A DNA stretch of 64,000 nt from the NCBI RefSeq assembly GCF_017744835.1, contig NZ_JAGIAM010000001.1, positions 1,178,001 through 1,242,000 on the forward strand, given 5' to 3'. The notes beneath the pieces are model-generated. The model did not search any database. It worked only from the letters and a program-made list of their open reading frames with translations, and was not told the origin of the DNA. Below, one piece after another: positions 15,289 to 22,942 of the stretch. Every line of letters starts with the position of its first letter. Position 1 is the stretch's first letter. This stretch comes from Sphingomonas sp. (GTDB taxonomy: Bacteria; Pseudomonadota; Alphaproteobacteria; Sphingomonadales; Sphingomonadaceae). The position numbers and the translations under genes are program-made.

Positions 15289-17109
15289 ATGCCTCCCGAG
15301 ACCACCACTCCTGCGCCCGAGCGCCCGCTGCTCGGCACGATGAAGCGCTTCCTGCCCTATCTGTGGCCCCGCCATGCGCCGGGTCTGCGGGTGCGGATCG
15401 TCGTCGCGCTGGTGCTGGTGGTCTTTTCCAAGCTGGTCCAGGTCTATGGCGCGCCCTTCGCGCTGCAGGGGGCGATCGACCGGATGGCCTCGGGCTCGCG
15501 CGACGCGGTGTGGCTCGTGACCGCGCTGGTCGTCGGCTATGCCGCGGCGCGGCTGGGCACGGTGCTGTTCGACAATCTGCGCAACGCGGTGTTCGAGCTG
15601 GTCGGCCAGGACGCGACGCGGCGGCTCGCCTCGGACGTGTTCGCGCACCTCCACCGGCTGAGCCTTCGCTTCCACCTCGAGCGGCGCACGGGGGCGATCA
15701 CCAAGGTGGTCGAGCGCGGCACCAAGAGCATCGACACGATGCTCTATTTCCTGCTGTTCAACATCGCGCCGACGATCCTCGAGCTGGCGCTGGTGATCGG
15801 CATCTTCTGGACGCGCTTCGGCCATTGGCTGGTGGCGGGCACGGTGGTGATGGTGGTGGCGTACATCGCCTTCACCCGCTGGGTGACCGACTGGCGATCC
15901 AAGCTGCGCGAGCAGATGAACGACCTCGACACCGGCGCGGTGGCGCATGCGGTGGACTCGCTGCTCAACTTCGAGACGGTGAAGTATTTCAACGCCGAGG
16001 CGCGCGAGAGCGCGCGCTACGACCGGGCCATGGCCTCGTACATGAAGGCCGCGGTGACCAGCGAGAATTCGCTCGCCTGGCTCAACATCGGCCAGGCGGT
16101 GATCACCAACGTGATGCTCGGCGCAGGCATGGCGCTGGTGGTGTACGGCTGGTCCGAGGGGCGCTTCACGCCGGGCGACGTGGCGTTGGTCCAGACGCTG
16201 CTCAGCCAGCTGTTCCGGCCGCTCGACCTGCTAGGCATGGTGTATCGCACCATCCGCCAGGGCGTGATCGACATGGGGAGCATGTTCGACCTGCTCGACA
16301 CCAATGCCGAAGTGCAGGACGCACCCGATGCCGCGCCGCTGGACGTGCGCCAGGGGCACGTGCGCTTCGAGGGCGTGCATTTCGGCTATGATCCCGACCG
16401 CGAGATATTGAAGGGGATCGACCTCGATATCCCGGCCGGCGCGACGGTGGCGGTGGTGGGGCCCTCGGGCGCGGGCAAGTCGACGCTCGCGCGGCTGATG
16501 TACCGCTTCTACGACGTCACCGGCGGACGCATCACGATCGACGGGCAGGACATCCGCGAGGTGACCCAGGCGAGCCTCCGCGCCGCGATCGGGATCGTGC
16601 CGCAGGACACGGTGCTGTTCAACGACACGATCGGTTACAACATCGCCTATGGCCGCGAAGGCGCGAGCCCGGACGAGATCGCCGCGGCGGCGCGCGGGGC
16701 GGCGATCGCGGGGTTCATCCAGGCGCTGCCGCAGGGGTTCGACACGCGCGTGGGCGAGCGCGGGCTCAAGCTTTCGGGCGGCGAGAAGCAGCGCGTCGCG
16801 ATCGCGCGGACCCTGGTCAAGAACCCGCCGATCCTGATCCTCGACGAGGCGACCAGCGCGCTCGACAGCCGCACCGAGGCCGACATCCAGGCGACGCTCG
16901 AGGCGATCGAGCAGGGGCGCACGACGATCGTGATCGCGCACCGGCTGTCGACGGTGGTGCATGCCGACCGGATCATCGTGCTCGAGGCCGGGCGCGTGGC
17001 CGAGCAGGGCTCGCACGCCGAGCTGCTGCGCAAGGGCGGGCTCTATGCCGAGATGTGGGCGCGCCAGGCGCAGGAGCGCGAAGAGGGCGAGGACGTGGCG
17101 GCGGAGTGA
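15289..17109 (+). CDS. atm1: Atm1-type ABC exporter (fused permease-ATPase)
   Basis: A 606-residue half-transporter: six membrane helices in residues about 30-325, then the nucleotide-binding domain with Walker A GPSGAGKST (about 391), signature LSGGEKQRVAIARTL (about 495) and Walker B ILILDEATSALDSRTEAD (about 515). Sequence features (SLRFHLERRTGAITKVVERGTKSIDTML, DLLGMVYRTIRQGVIDM) are those of the mitochondrial Atm1/HMT1 group and its Novosphingobium homolog, which export glutathione conjugates and metal-glutathione complexes. ATG 15289 is chosen because the upstream codons are not conserved-looking. gshB, for glutathione, is elsewhere in this window. Confidence 0.93.
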   Translation: MPPETTTPAPERPLLGTMKRFLPYLWPRHAPGLRVRIVVALVLVVFSKLVQVYGAPFALQGAIDRMASGSRDAVWLVTALVVGYAAARLGTVLFDNLRNAVFELVGQDATRRLASDVFAHLHRLSLRFHLERRTGAITKVVERGTKSIDTMLYFLLFNIAPTILELALVIGIFWTRFGHWLVAGTVVMVVAYIAFTRWVTDWRSKLREQMNDLDTGAVAHAVDSLLNFETVKYFNAEARESARYDRAMASYMKAAVTSENSLAWLNIGQAVITNVMLGAGMALVVYGWSEGRFTPGDVALVQTLLSQLFRPLDLLGMVYRTIRQGVIDMGSMFDLLDTNAEVQDAPDAAPLDVRQGHVRFEGVHFGYDPDREILKGIDLDIPAGATVAVVGPSGAGKSTLARLMYRFYDVTGGRITIDGQDIREVTQASLRAAIGIVPQDTVLFNDTIGYNIAYGREGASPDEIAAAARGAAIAGFIQALPQGFDTRVGERGLKLSGGEKQRVAIARTLVKNPPILILDEATSALDSRTEADIQATLEAIEQGRTTIVIAHRLSTVVHADRIIVLEAGRVAEQGSHAELLRKGGLYAEMWARQAQEREEGEDVAAE

Positions 17110-17111
17110 AA

Positions 17112-17134
17112 CCCCTCCCGCAAGCGGGAGGGGG
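17112..17134. terminator. CCCTCCCG-CGGGAGGG stem-loop after the ABC exporter
   Basis: A perfect GC-rich stem-loop just beyond the stop of the exporter and just before the stop of the convergent DUF2061 gene, without a T-tract. Member of the same repeat family as at 14902; probably a bidirectional terminator. Confidence 0.65.
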
Positions 17135-17137
17135 ACT

Positions 17138-17374
17138 TCAGACGTGCGCGACGGCGCCGCGGATGAAGCTTTCGGTGTCCGTCGCGGCGGCGCGGCGGTC
17201 GACGCGCTTCCAGGCCTGTTCGTGGAAGAAGAAGGCCACCGCGTTGATGCACGGCTCGATCAGCGCGATGCCGCCGGCGAGGCTCAGCGACCCGGTGAAG
17301 GCATAGGCGACCGTGAAGCCCACCGTCAGGTGGATCGACAGATAGGTGAGCGTCTTCAGCAGGTCGCGGGGCAT
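17138..17374 (-). CDS. DUF2061 small membrane protein
   Basis: A 78-residue protein carrying the DUF2061 domain at about 5-60: KTLTYLSIHLTVGFTVAYAFTGSLSLAGGIALIEPCINAVAFFFHEQAW. Two membrane helices (about 12-29 and 32-49) are followed by the HE...W motif. The family is often next to or fused with sulfate-assimilation genes, but none is here. The ATG at 17374 agrees with the first conserved residues. Function unknown. Confidence 0.85.
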   Translation of the reverse strand: MPRDLLKTLTYLSIHLTVGFTVAYAFTGSLSLAGGIALIEPCINAVAFFFHEQAWKRVDRRAAATDTESFIRGAVAHV

Positions 17375-17472
17375 CGGGGCTTCTCTCGCAATAAGGAATG
17401 AAGCTGCGAGATAAGCGATGACGGAATCGATCTGTAACGGCGAGCTACGGCCTGAGTGATCGATTGCGCCGA

Positions 17473-17745
17473 TCAGGCGAGCAGGTCCTTCCACTCCGGA
17501 TGGCGCGCGATATAGGCCGCGACGAAGGGGCAGCGCGGCACGACGCGGAGCCCGCGCTCGCGGACCTGCGCCAGCGCGCCTGAAACCAGCCGGCTGCCGA
17601 CGCCGCCGCCCTGCATCGAAGGCGGCACGATCGTGTGGGTGAAGGTGATCACCCCGTCGGCGATCTCATATTCGGCGAAGGCGAGATGGCCCTGCTCGAC
17701 CAGCTCGAAACGATGGCGGTCTGGATTGTCGCGGACGTCGCTCAA
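17473..17745 (-). CDS. YidJ/COG2388-type small GNAT N-acetyltransferase
   Basis: A 90-residue single-domain acetyltransferase of the short GNAT class: HRFELVEQGHLAFAEYEI, ITFTHTIVPPSMQGGGVGSRLVSGAL (acetyl-CoA loop QGGGVGSRL, 45-53) and the C-terminal VVPRCPFVAAYIARHPEW. The start is TTG at 17745, chosen because GAGGAG lies 8 nt before it and no ATG or GTG fits. The substrate of this class is not known. Confidence 0.88.
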   Translation of the reverse strand: MSDVRDNPDRHRFELVEQGHLAFAEYEIADGVITFTHTIVPPSMQGGGVGSRLVSGALAQVRERGLRVVPRCPFVAAYIARHPEWKDLLA

Positions 17746-17836
17746 CGGGATACTCCTCGAAACGCGGGCGTTGGGCCGCGGTTGGCAAGTCCGTGCAACG
17801 CTATAAGCTCGCGCGCAACTGGAGAAGGAGCGGGGG

Positions 17837-18760
17837 ATGCTGATTCCATTGGGCGCGGCGGCGGTGGTCGGCGTGGGGCTGGCGGGCTTCTCCGCCTGGG
17901 CCGGGCGCAAGGCCGAGGAGCTGGTGCCGCCCGACGGCCAGTTCGCCGACGTGCCGGGCGCGCGGCTCCATTATGTCGACACCGGTCTGCGCGACGCGCC
18001 GGCGATCGTGATGGTCCACGGGCTGATGGGCCAGATGCGCAACTTCTCGCACTCGCTCGTCGAGCCGCTGGCCCGGGATTTCCGCGTGATACTGGTCGAC
18101 CGGCCGGGCTGGGGCCATTCGGCGCTCGACGGACCGCGGCCGGGAATCATCGCCCAGGCCGCGATGATCGCGGCGCTGATCGAGCAGCTCGAGCTCGACC
18201 GGCCGCTGCTCGTCGGCCATTCGCTGGGCGGCGCAGTGAGCCTGGCGCTGGGGCTCGACCGGCCCGAGCTGGTGCGCGGGCTGGCGCTGATCGCACCGCT
18301 GACCCAGGTGGTGAGCGACGTGCCCAAGGTCTTCGCCGGGCTGCTGGCGCCGCAACCGATCCGGCCGCTGGTCGCCTGGACGATGGCGGTGCCGGCGGGG
18401 ATGCTCAACGGACGCAAGACCGCGCAGGCGATCTTCGCGCCCGATCCCGTCCCCGCCGACTTCGCGACGCGCGGCGGCGGCGCGCTGGCGGTGCGGCCCA
18501 AGAGCTACATGGCCGGATCGTTCGAGTTGCTCCACGCGCGCCACGACATGGCGGCGCTGGTGCCGCGCTATGGCGAGATGCGGCTGCCGGTGGCGATCCT
18601 CTACGGGCGGCAGGACGCGGTGCTCGATCCCGAGCTCAACGGGGTGAAGACGGCGGGAGAGATTCCGGGGGCGACGATCGAACTGGTCGAGGGCGGGCAC
18701 ATGCTGCCGGTGTGCCATGCCGCGGCGACCGAGGCGTGGTTGCGCGGGCTACTGCGCTAG
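17837..18760 (+). CDS. Alpha/beta hydrolase, membrane-anchored
   Basis: A 307-residue alpha/beta-hydrolase with an N-terminal hydrophobic segment (1-21) that may serve as anchor or signal. Catalytic triad: Ser129 in GHSLGG, Asp at about 257 (LYGRQDAVLD) and His at about 290 (EGGHMLP); oxyanion HGLMG at 61-65. Such enzymes include esterases, epoxide hydrolases and haloperoxidases; the substrate cannot be read from sequence. A strong GGAG precedes the ATG. Confidence 0.9.
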   Translation: MLIPLGAAAVVGVGLAGFSAWAGRKAEELVPPDGQFADVPGARLHYVDTGLRDAPAIVMVHGLMGQMRNFSHSLVEPLARDFRVILVDRPGWGHSALDGPRPGIIAQAAMIAALIEQLELDRPLLVGHSLGGAVSLALGLDRPELVRGLALIAPLTQVVSDVPKVFAGLLAPQPIRPLVAWTMAVPAGMLNGRKTAQAIFAPDPVPADFATRGGGALAVRPKSYMAGSFELLHARHDMAALVPRYGEMRLPVAILYGRQDAVLDPELNGVKTAGEIPGATIELVEGGHMLPVCHAAATEAWLRGLLR

Positions 18761-18778
18761 CTGCCGTACCACCACCGA

Positions 18779-18853
18779 CATCCCCGCGAAGGCGGGACCC
18801 AGGTGGCTGGCGACGGGGCTCGTGACTCTGGGTCCCCGCCTTCGCGGGGATGA
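18779..18853. repeat. CATCCCCGC-GCGGGGATG intergenic palindrome
   Basis: CATCCCCGCGAAGGCGGG and its reverse complement CCCGCCTTCGCGGGGATG frame a short linker. Similar elements are at 22047-22126 and 32270-32308. Elements of this type are common in sphingomonads and rhizobia. It separates the convergent hydrolase and rel genes. Confidence 0.85.
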
Positions 18854-18903
18854 CAAAAGCGGCTGAACTTCGTCACCCCGGCCTTCGTGGGGGTGCAGCC
18901 GTG

Positions 18904-20991
18904 CTAGATCCGGTCGGCCGAGCTGACCGCGTCGGCGGCGCGCAGCGCGGCGAGGAGGCGCATGAGGTGGGCGGCGTTGCGCACCTCGAGGTCGATCGTG
19001 TTGGTGTGGAAGGTCGTGTCGCGGTTGTCGAGGCGCAGGCCCAGGATGTTGGCCTTGTGCTGGCCGATCAGCGTGGCGATCGCGCCGAGCGCGCCGGGCT
19101 CGTTCTTGAGCGTGACCGCGATGCGGGCGATCCCGCCCTCGGCCTTGTCGCCCCAGGTGAGATCGACCCAATCCTCCTCGTCGACATCGACCAGGCCGGC
19201 GCAGTCGATGCGGTGGACGATGATCGGCTCGCCCGCGCGGCGGATGCCGACGATGCGGTCGCCGGGAACCGGGCGGCAATCCTCGGCGAAATCGAACGCC
19301 ACGCCGGGGGTGAGCCCCTTGATGTCGATCGCCTGGCTCTGCGTCGGCGGTGCGGCCTCGGCACCCTCGGCCGAGCCGGGCATCACCGCTTCCATCACCT
19401 GCACGTCGGTGAGCTGGCGGCGGGCGATCGCCTCCATCAGCGCGTCCTCGTCGGCGAGCTTGAGGCGCTTGAGCGCATCCTCGAGCGCGCTCTCGGCCGC
19501 AGGGGTGGGCAGGCGGCGCAAAATGTCTTCGTAGAGCTTGCGGCCGAGCCTGACGGTCTCGTCGCGTTCCTTGTGGCGGATGTGGCGGCGGATCGCGGCG
19601 CGCGCCTTGCCGGTGATCGCGAAGCCGAGCCAATTGGCCTGGGGCTCCTGCGCCTTGGAGCGGAGGATCTGGACCTGGTCGCCCTGCGCGATCTCGGTGC
19701 GCAGCGGCACGACGCGGCCGTTGATCTTGGCGCCCACTGCCTGATCGCCGAGATCGGTATGAACCGCATAGGCGAAATCGACCGGCGTCGCGCCCTTGGG
19801 AAGCTGGATCAGCTCGCCCTTGGGGGTGAAGGCGAAGATGCGATCCTGGTACATCGCCATCCGCGTGTGCTCGAGCAGCTCCTCGGGGCTCTCGGCGTGT
19901 TCGAGGATCTCGATCAGGTCGCGGATCCAGCTCACCTGGGTGTCCGGCCGCACTGCGTCCTGCTTGTACGCCCAGTGCGCGGCGAGGCCATATTCGGCCT
20001 GGGCATGCATGTCGCGGGTGCGGATCTGCACTTCGACGCGCATGTTCTCGGCATGGATCACCGATGTGTGGAGCGAGCGATAGCCGTTGCGCTTGGGCGT
20101 CGAGATGTAATCCTTGAACCGCCCCGGGACCATCGGCCAGCGGCGGTGGATCACGCCGAGCGCGCGATAGCATTCCTCCTCGGTATTCACGATTGCGCGG
20201 AAGGCCATGATGTCCGAGAGCTGCTCGAGGCTGACGTGGCGCTCGGACATCTTCTTCCAGATCGAATAGGGGTGCTTCTCGCGCCCCGTCACTTCGGCGT
20301 CGATGCCGCCGCGCGCGAGCAGCAGCTTGAGCCCCGAGGCGATCTTGGCGATGCGGTCCTCGCCCTCGACCTTGAGCGCGTCGAGCCGGCGCGTGATCGA
20401 TTCATAGGCCTCGGGCTCGAGTTCGCGGAAGGCGAGCGTCTGCATCTCCTTCATGAACTCGTACATGCCGATCCGCTCGGCGAGCGGGGCATAGATGTCC
20501 ATGGTCTCGCGCGCGATGCGTCGGCGCTTCTCCTCGTTCTTGATGAAGTGGAGCGTGCGCATGTTGTGCAGCCGGTCGGCGAGCTTGACCAGCAGCACGC
20601 GGATGTCGTCGGACATCGCGAGCAGGAATTTGCGCAGGTTCTCCGCGGCGCGCTCGCTCTCGGTCTGCGCTTCGATCTTGGAGAGCTTGGTGACGCCGTC
20701 GACCATGCGCGCGACATTCTCGCCGAACAGCCGGCGGATCTCGTCGGGCGTGGCGACGGTGTCCTCGATCGTGTCGTGGAGGATCGCGGTGGCGATCGTC
20801 TCGTCGTCGAGCCTCAGATCGGTGAGGATGCCCGCGACTTCGATCGGATGGCTGAAATAGGGATCGCCCGAGGCGCGCTTCTGGGTGCCATGGGCATTGA
20901 CCGAGAAGACATAGGCGCGGTTGAGCAGAGCCTCGTCGGCCTGGGGGTCGTAGGAAAGGACCCGGTCTACAAGTTCATACTGGCGCAGCAC
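18904..20991 (-). CDS. rsh: Bifunctional (p)ppGpp synthetase/hydrolase (Rel/SpoT type)
   Basis: The 695-residue enzyme makes and degrades (p)ppGpp, the starvation alarmone. Domains in order: HD hydrolase with SHPIEVAGIL and ILHDTIEDT (His-Asp at 72-73), synthetase with DIMAFRAIV and YISTPKRNGYRSLHT, TGS with FAFTPKGELIQLPKGATPVDFAYA, and a C-terminal ACT domain (about 620-690, ARIAVTLKNEPGALGAIATLIGQHKANI). Both active sites look intact, so it is bifunctional, as the single Rsh of alphaproteobacteria is. rpoZ, often found upstream in this group, is not adjacent here. Confidence 0.97.
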   Translation of the reverse strand: MLRQYELVDRVLSYDPQADEALLNRAYVFSVNAHGTQKRASGDPYFSHPIEVAGILTDLRLDDETIATAILHDTIEDTVATPDEIRRLFGENVARMVDGVTKLSKIEAQTESERAAENLRKFLLAMSDDIRVLLVKLADRLHNMRTLHFIKNEEKRRRIARETMDIYAPLAERIGMYEFMKEMQTLAFRELEPEAYESITRRLDALKVEGEDRIAKIASGLKLLLARGGIDAEVTGREKHPYSIWKKMSERHVSLEQLSDIMAFRAIVNTEEECYRALGVIHRRWPMVPGRFKDYISTPKRNGYRSLHTSVIHAENMRVEVQIRTRDMHAQAEYGLAAHWAYKQDAVRPDTQVSWIRDLIEILEHAESPEELLEHTRMAMYQDRIFAFTPKGELIQLPKGATPVDFAYAVHTDLGDQAVGAKINGRVVPLRTEIAQGDQVQILRSKAQEPQANWLGFAITGKARAAIRRHIRHKERDETVRLGRKLYEDILRRLPTPAAESALEDALKRLKLADEDALMEAIARRQLTDVQVMEAVMPGSAEGAEAAPPTQSQAIDIKGLTPGVAFDFAEDCRPVPGDRIVGIRRAGEPIIVHRIDCAGLVDVDEEDWVDLTWGDKAEGGIARIAVTLKNEPGALGAIATLIGQHKANILGLRLDNRDTTFHTNTIDLEVRNAAHLMRLLAALRAADAVSSADRI

Positions 20992-21083
20992 GGAGCCTAA
21001 GATGGGGCCCCGTGCTGCTGCAATGCAACGGTTTTTCGGCGGTGTGATCGAATTGACACAGGCTTGCGGCCCGCGCGTTCAGA

Positions 21084-21398
21084 TCAGCGCGCCTTGGTGT
21101 TGCACTTGGCGAGCGCTTCGGCGTCGAAATCGCTGCCGTTGGCGCGGAAGGCCGAGAGCTGGCCGATCTCGCGCGCGACGAGCTCGCACATGATCGGATC
21201 GCGGGTGTTGGCCTTGCCCGCGGTGCAGACGCCGTCGCCGCACTTCCACACGGTCGAGCGGGTGACGAGGCTGGTCTTCTCGGGCGCGGTCACCGGCGTC
21301 GCCGCATAATAGCCGCGCGCTCCCTGCGCGAAGCCGGGGGCGGGGGTGAGCGCGATCATGGTCGCGGCTGCTGCCGCGACGGCAAGGAAGCGAGTCAT
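21084..21398 (-). CDS. CC_3452-family secreted small protein
   Basis: A 104-residue protein with a signal peptide (1-24, ending GFA-Q) and a mature part holding TVTAPEK...STVWKCGDGVCTAGKANTRDPIMCELVAREIG and LAKCNTKAR. The four Cys (CGDGVC, MCEL, KC) are conserved in the family named after Caulobacter CC_3452 and probably form disulfides in the periplasm. Family function is unknown. Three AGTTGCRA repeats lie upstream in the gap shared with the divergent HxlR regulator. Confidence 0.85.
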   Translation of the reverse strand: MTRFLAVAAAAATMIALTPAPGFAQGARGYYAATPVTAPEKTSLVTRSTVWKCGDGVCTAGKANTRDPIMCELVAREIGQLSAFRANGSDFDAEALAKCNTKAR

Positions 21399-21545
21399 TT
21401 TCAGTCTCCTGGGGAGGGTCCAGTTGCAAACAAGTTGCGAATAGCTACTTAAATCGGCAGGTATTCAGTTGCAAGCAGAAACTTTTGCTGCGGCGCAAGG
21501 CGTTACGCCGTTCCGCTCGCTGCGAAAATGCGATAGGATGAAGCA

Positions 21546-22034
21546 ATGGGCGCAGGACTTAGGGAATCATTGCGCGAGCTGGCGGCCGAATGCAGCCTGC
21601 CCGCGGCACTGGAAGCGATGGGCGAACGCTGGTCGTTCCTGATCCTGCGCGGCTTCTTCAACGGGCTGCACCACTTCGAGGAATTCCAGTCCGAGCTGGG
21701 CATCGCGCGCAACATCTTGGCCAACCGGCTCGCGCGGCTGGTCGAGCATGGCATCCTCGCGCGCCAGCCCTGCCCCGACGACCGGCGCAAGATCGAATAT
21801 CGCCTGACCGACAAGGGCTATGCGCTGCTGCCGACGATGGTGGCGCTGCGCCAATGGGGCGAGCGCTGGGAAACCTGCGTGCCCGCCTCGCCGATCCTGG
21901 TCGACGCGCGCGACCGCAAGCCGATCGCGCCGGTGACGGTGCAGGCGCACGACGGACGCGTGCTGGGCAAGGGCGACATGCTCTGGGCGCTTCCCGAGGA
22001 CGCGCAGGACGACCGCGCCGAAGCGGCGGAGTAG
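21546..22034 (+). CDS. HxlR family winged-helix regulator
   Basis: A 162-residue regulator with the HxlR domain at about 15-105: CSLPAALEAMGERWSFLILRGFFNGLHHFEEFQSELGIARNILANRLARLVEHGIL followed by YRLTDKGYALLP. HxlR proteins respond to quinones, aldehydes or other stress signals, often through Cys17-like residues near the start; C17 is present. The 50-residue tail (ILVDARDRKPIAPV...) is found in the larger sphingomonad members. The target is unknown; the divergent CC_3452 gene is a candidate. Confidence 0.92.
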   Translation: MGAGLRESLRELAAECSLPAALEAMGERWSFLILRGFFNGLHHFEEFQSELGIARNILANRLARLVEHGILARQPCPDDRRKIEYRLTDKGYALLPTMVALRQWGERWETCVPASPILVDARDRKPIAPVTVQAHDGRVLGKGDMLWALPEDAQDDRAEAAE

Positions 22035-22046
22035 CTTCGTTTTCCC

Positions 22047-22126
22047 GTCATTCCCCGCATGCGGGGGTCCGGAAGCCATGCAGGACGCCGCTTGCTTCCT
22101 GGGTCCCCGCCTGCGCGGGGATGACG
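22047..22126. repeat. CCCCGCATGCGGGG intergenic palindrome
   Basis: GTCATTCCCCGCATGCGGGG and CCCCGCCTGCGCGGGGATGAC enclose a linker. Same family as at 18779. It separates the convergent HxlR and thioesterase genes. Confidence 0.8.
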
Positions 22127-22137
22127 GGGGGTGGGTT

Positions 22138-22557
22138 TCAGCCGAGCGCCTCCAGCCGGGCGCGGACGGTTTCCGGGATGGGCTTCGACCGGCGCGTCGC
22201 CAGGTCGACATGGACGCTGACCAGCTCGACCTGGGCGTGGAGCTCGCCGGTGTCGGCGTGGCAGAGCTCGATCCGGTGGGTCATGCTCGAGGTGCCGATC
22301 CGCTCGATGCGGACGAAGGCCTCGACCATGTCGTCGAGGCGGAAGGGCTGCTTGTAGTCGAGCGTGGCGCGGACATAGTTGAACTCGGCGTCCTGCCAGT
22401 CCGGGCCGATGTCCGCGAGGTCCGCCCAGCGCCAGAACTCGCTCATCGCGACATCGGCATATTCGAGATAGCGCGAGTTGAAGACGATCTTCTGCCCGTC
22501 GATCTCGGAATAGCGGACGCGGAAGCGCGTGGAGAAGCGGAAGCCGGGGCGAGTCAT
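22138..22557 (-). CDS. Acyl-CoA thioesterase, 4HBT hot-dog fold
   Basis: A 139-residue hot-dog protein: FSTRFRVRYSEIDGQKIVFNSRYLEYADVAMSEFWR holds the 4HBT catalytic Asp equivalent (D20 in EIDGQ) and the Phe-Asn-Ser-Arg-Tyr motif, followed by VELVSVHVDLATRRSKPIPE. These enzymes hydrolyse short or medium acyl-CoAs, or act as YbgC-type thioesterases. ATG 22557 is the start at the family beginning; the frame is open upstream without similarity. Confidence 0.9.
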   Translation of the reverse strand: MTRPGFRFSTRFRVRYSEIDGQKIVFNSRYLEYADVAMSEFWRWADLADIGPDWQDAEFNYVRATLDYKQPFRLDDMVEAFVRIERIGTSSMTHRIELCHADTGELHAQVELVSVHVDLATRRSKPIPETVRARLEALG

Positions 22558-22703
22558 CGCCGGCGGATGCCCAGGGTGCAACCGGGGTGCAAGATCCCTT
22601 GTAGAGACCCGCTCTACAAGTCGGCCGCATTGTAACGATCGAGGGCGCAAGGCAGAACTTTCGGCGGCGGCAATCCCGCCGTCGTACTAAGGAGGAGTGC
22701 ACA

Positions 22704-22796
22704 ATGACCTTTGCCGACCTGTGCATCTTGCTTGGCGTATTGTTCGCCTTCGCTACCTTGATCCTCAAGGTAGTCGAGGTGGCGCGCCACAAGTAG
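22704..22796 (+). CDS. 30-residue membrane peptide, possibly toxin-like
   Basis: A 30-residue hydrophobic peptide (MTFADLCILLGVLFAFATLI then LKVVEVARHK): one membrane helix at about 5-24 with a basic tail. A very strong Shine-Dalgarno AAGGAGGAG lies 8 nt before the ATG, far better than usual here. Size, helix and charge resemble type I toxin peptides such as the holin-like group. Two hairpins follow at once. A second start with the same ATGACCTTTGCC codons (22890) opens only 7 codons, so the locus looks like a decayed duplication. Translation and toxicity are untested. Confidence 0.55.
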   Translation: MTFADLCILLGVLFAFATLILKVVEVARHK

Positions 22797-22806
22797 CACG
22801 ACGGGA

Positions 22807-22832
22807 GGGGGACGTGTTGCAGCGCGTCCCCC
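22807..22832 (+). terminator. Hairpin 1 after the membrane peptide
   Basis: GGGGGACG pairs with CGTCCCCC across a loop containing TTGCAG. It follows the peptide stop by 10 nt; no T-tract. Confidence 0.5.
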
Positions 22833-22841
22833 GAACGAAGA

Positions 22842-22869
22842 AGCCCCCGCCGTTGCAGCGGCGGGGGCT
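22842..22869 (+). terminator. Hairpin 2 after the membrane peptide
   Basis: AGCCCCCGCCG pairs perfectly with CGGCGGGGGCT across the loop TTGCAG, the same loop as hairpin 1. An 11-bp GC stem without a T-tract. Confidence 0.6.
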
Positions 22870-22889
22870 GTCGTACCATAGGAGAACCT

Positions 22890-22913
22890 ATGACCTTTGC
22901 CTGCTCTACATAA
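22890..22913 (+). other. Seven-codon open frame repeating the peptide start
   Basis: ATGACCTTTGCC recurs with a good AGGAG before it, but codes only MTFACST and stops. CCTGCTC at 22900-22906 pairs with GAGCAGG at 22916-22922, forming a third hairpin over its end. It is a partial copy of the start of the peptide gene, or a leader. Confidence 0.4.
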
Positions 22914-22942
22914 TCGAGCAGGAGCCAATAATCAATGAAGCC

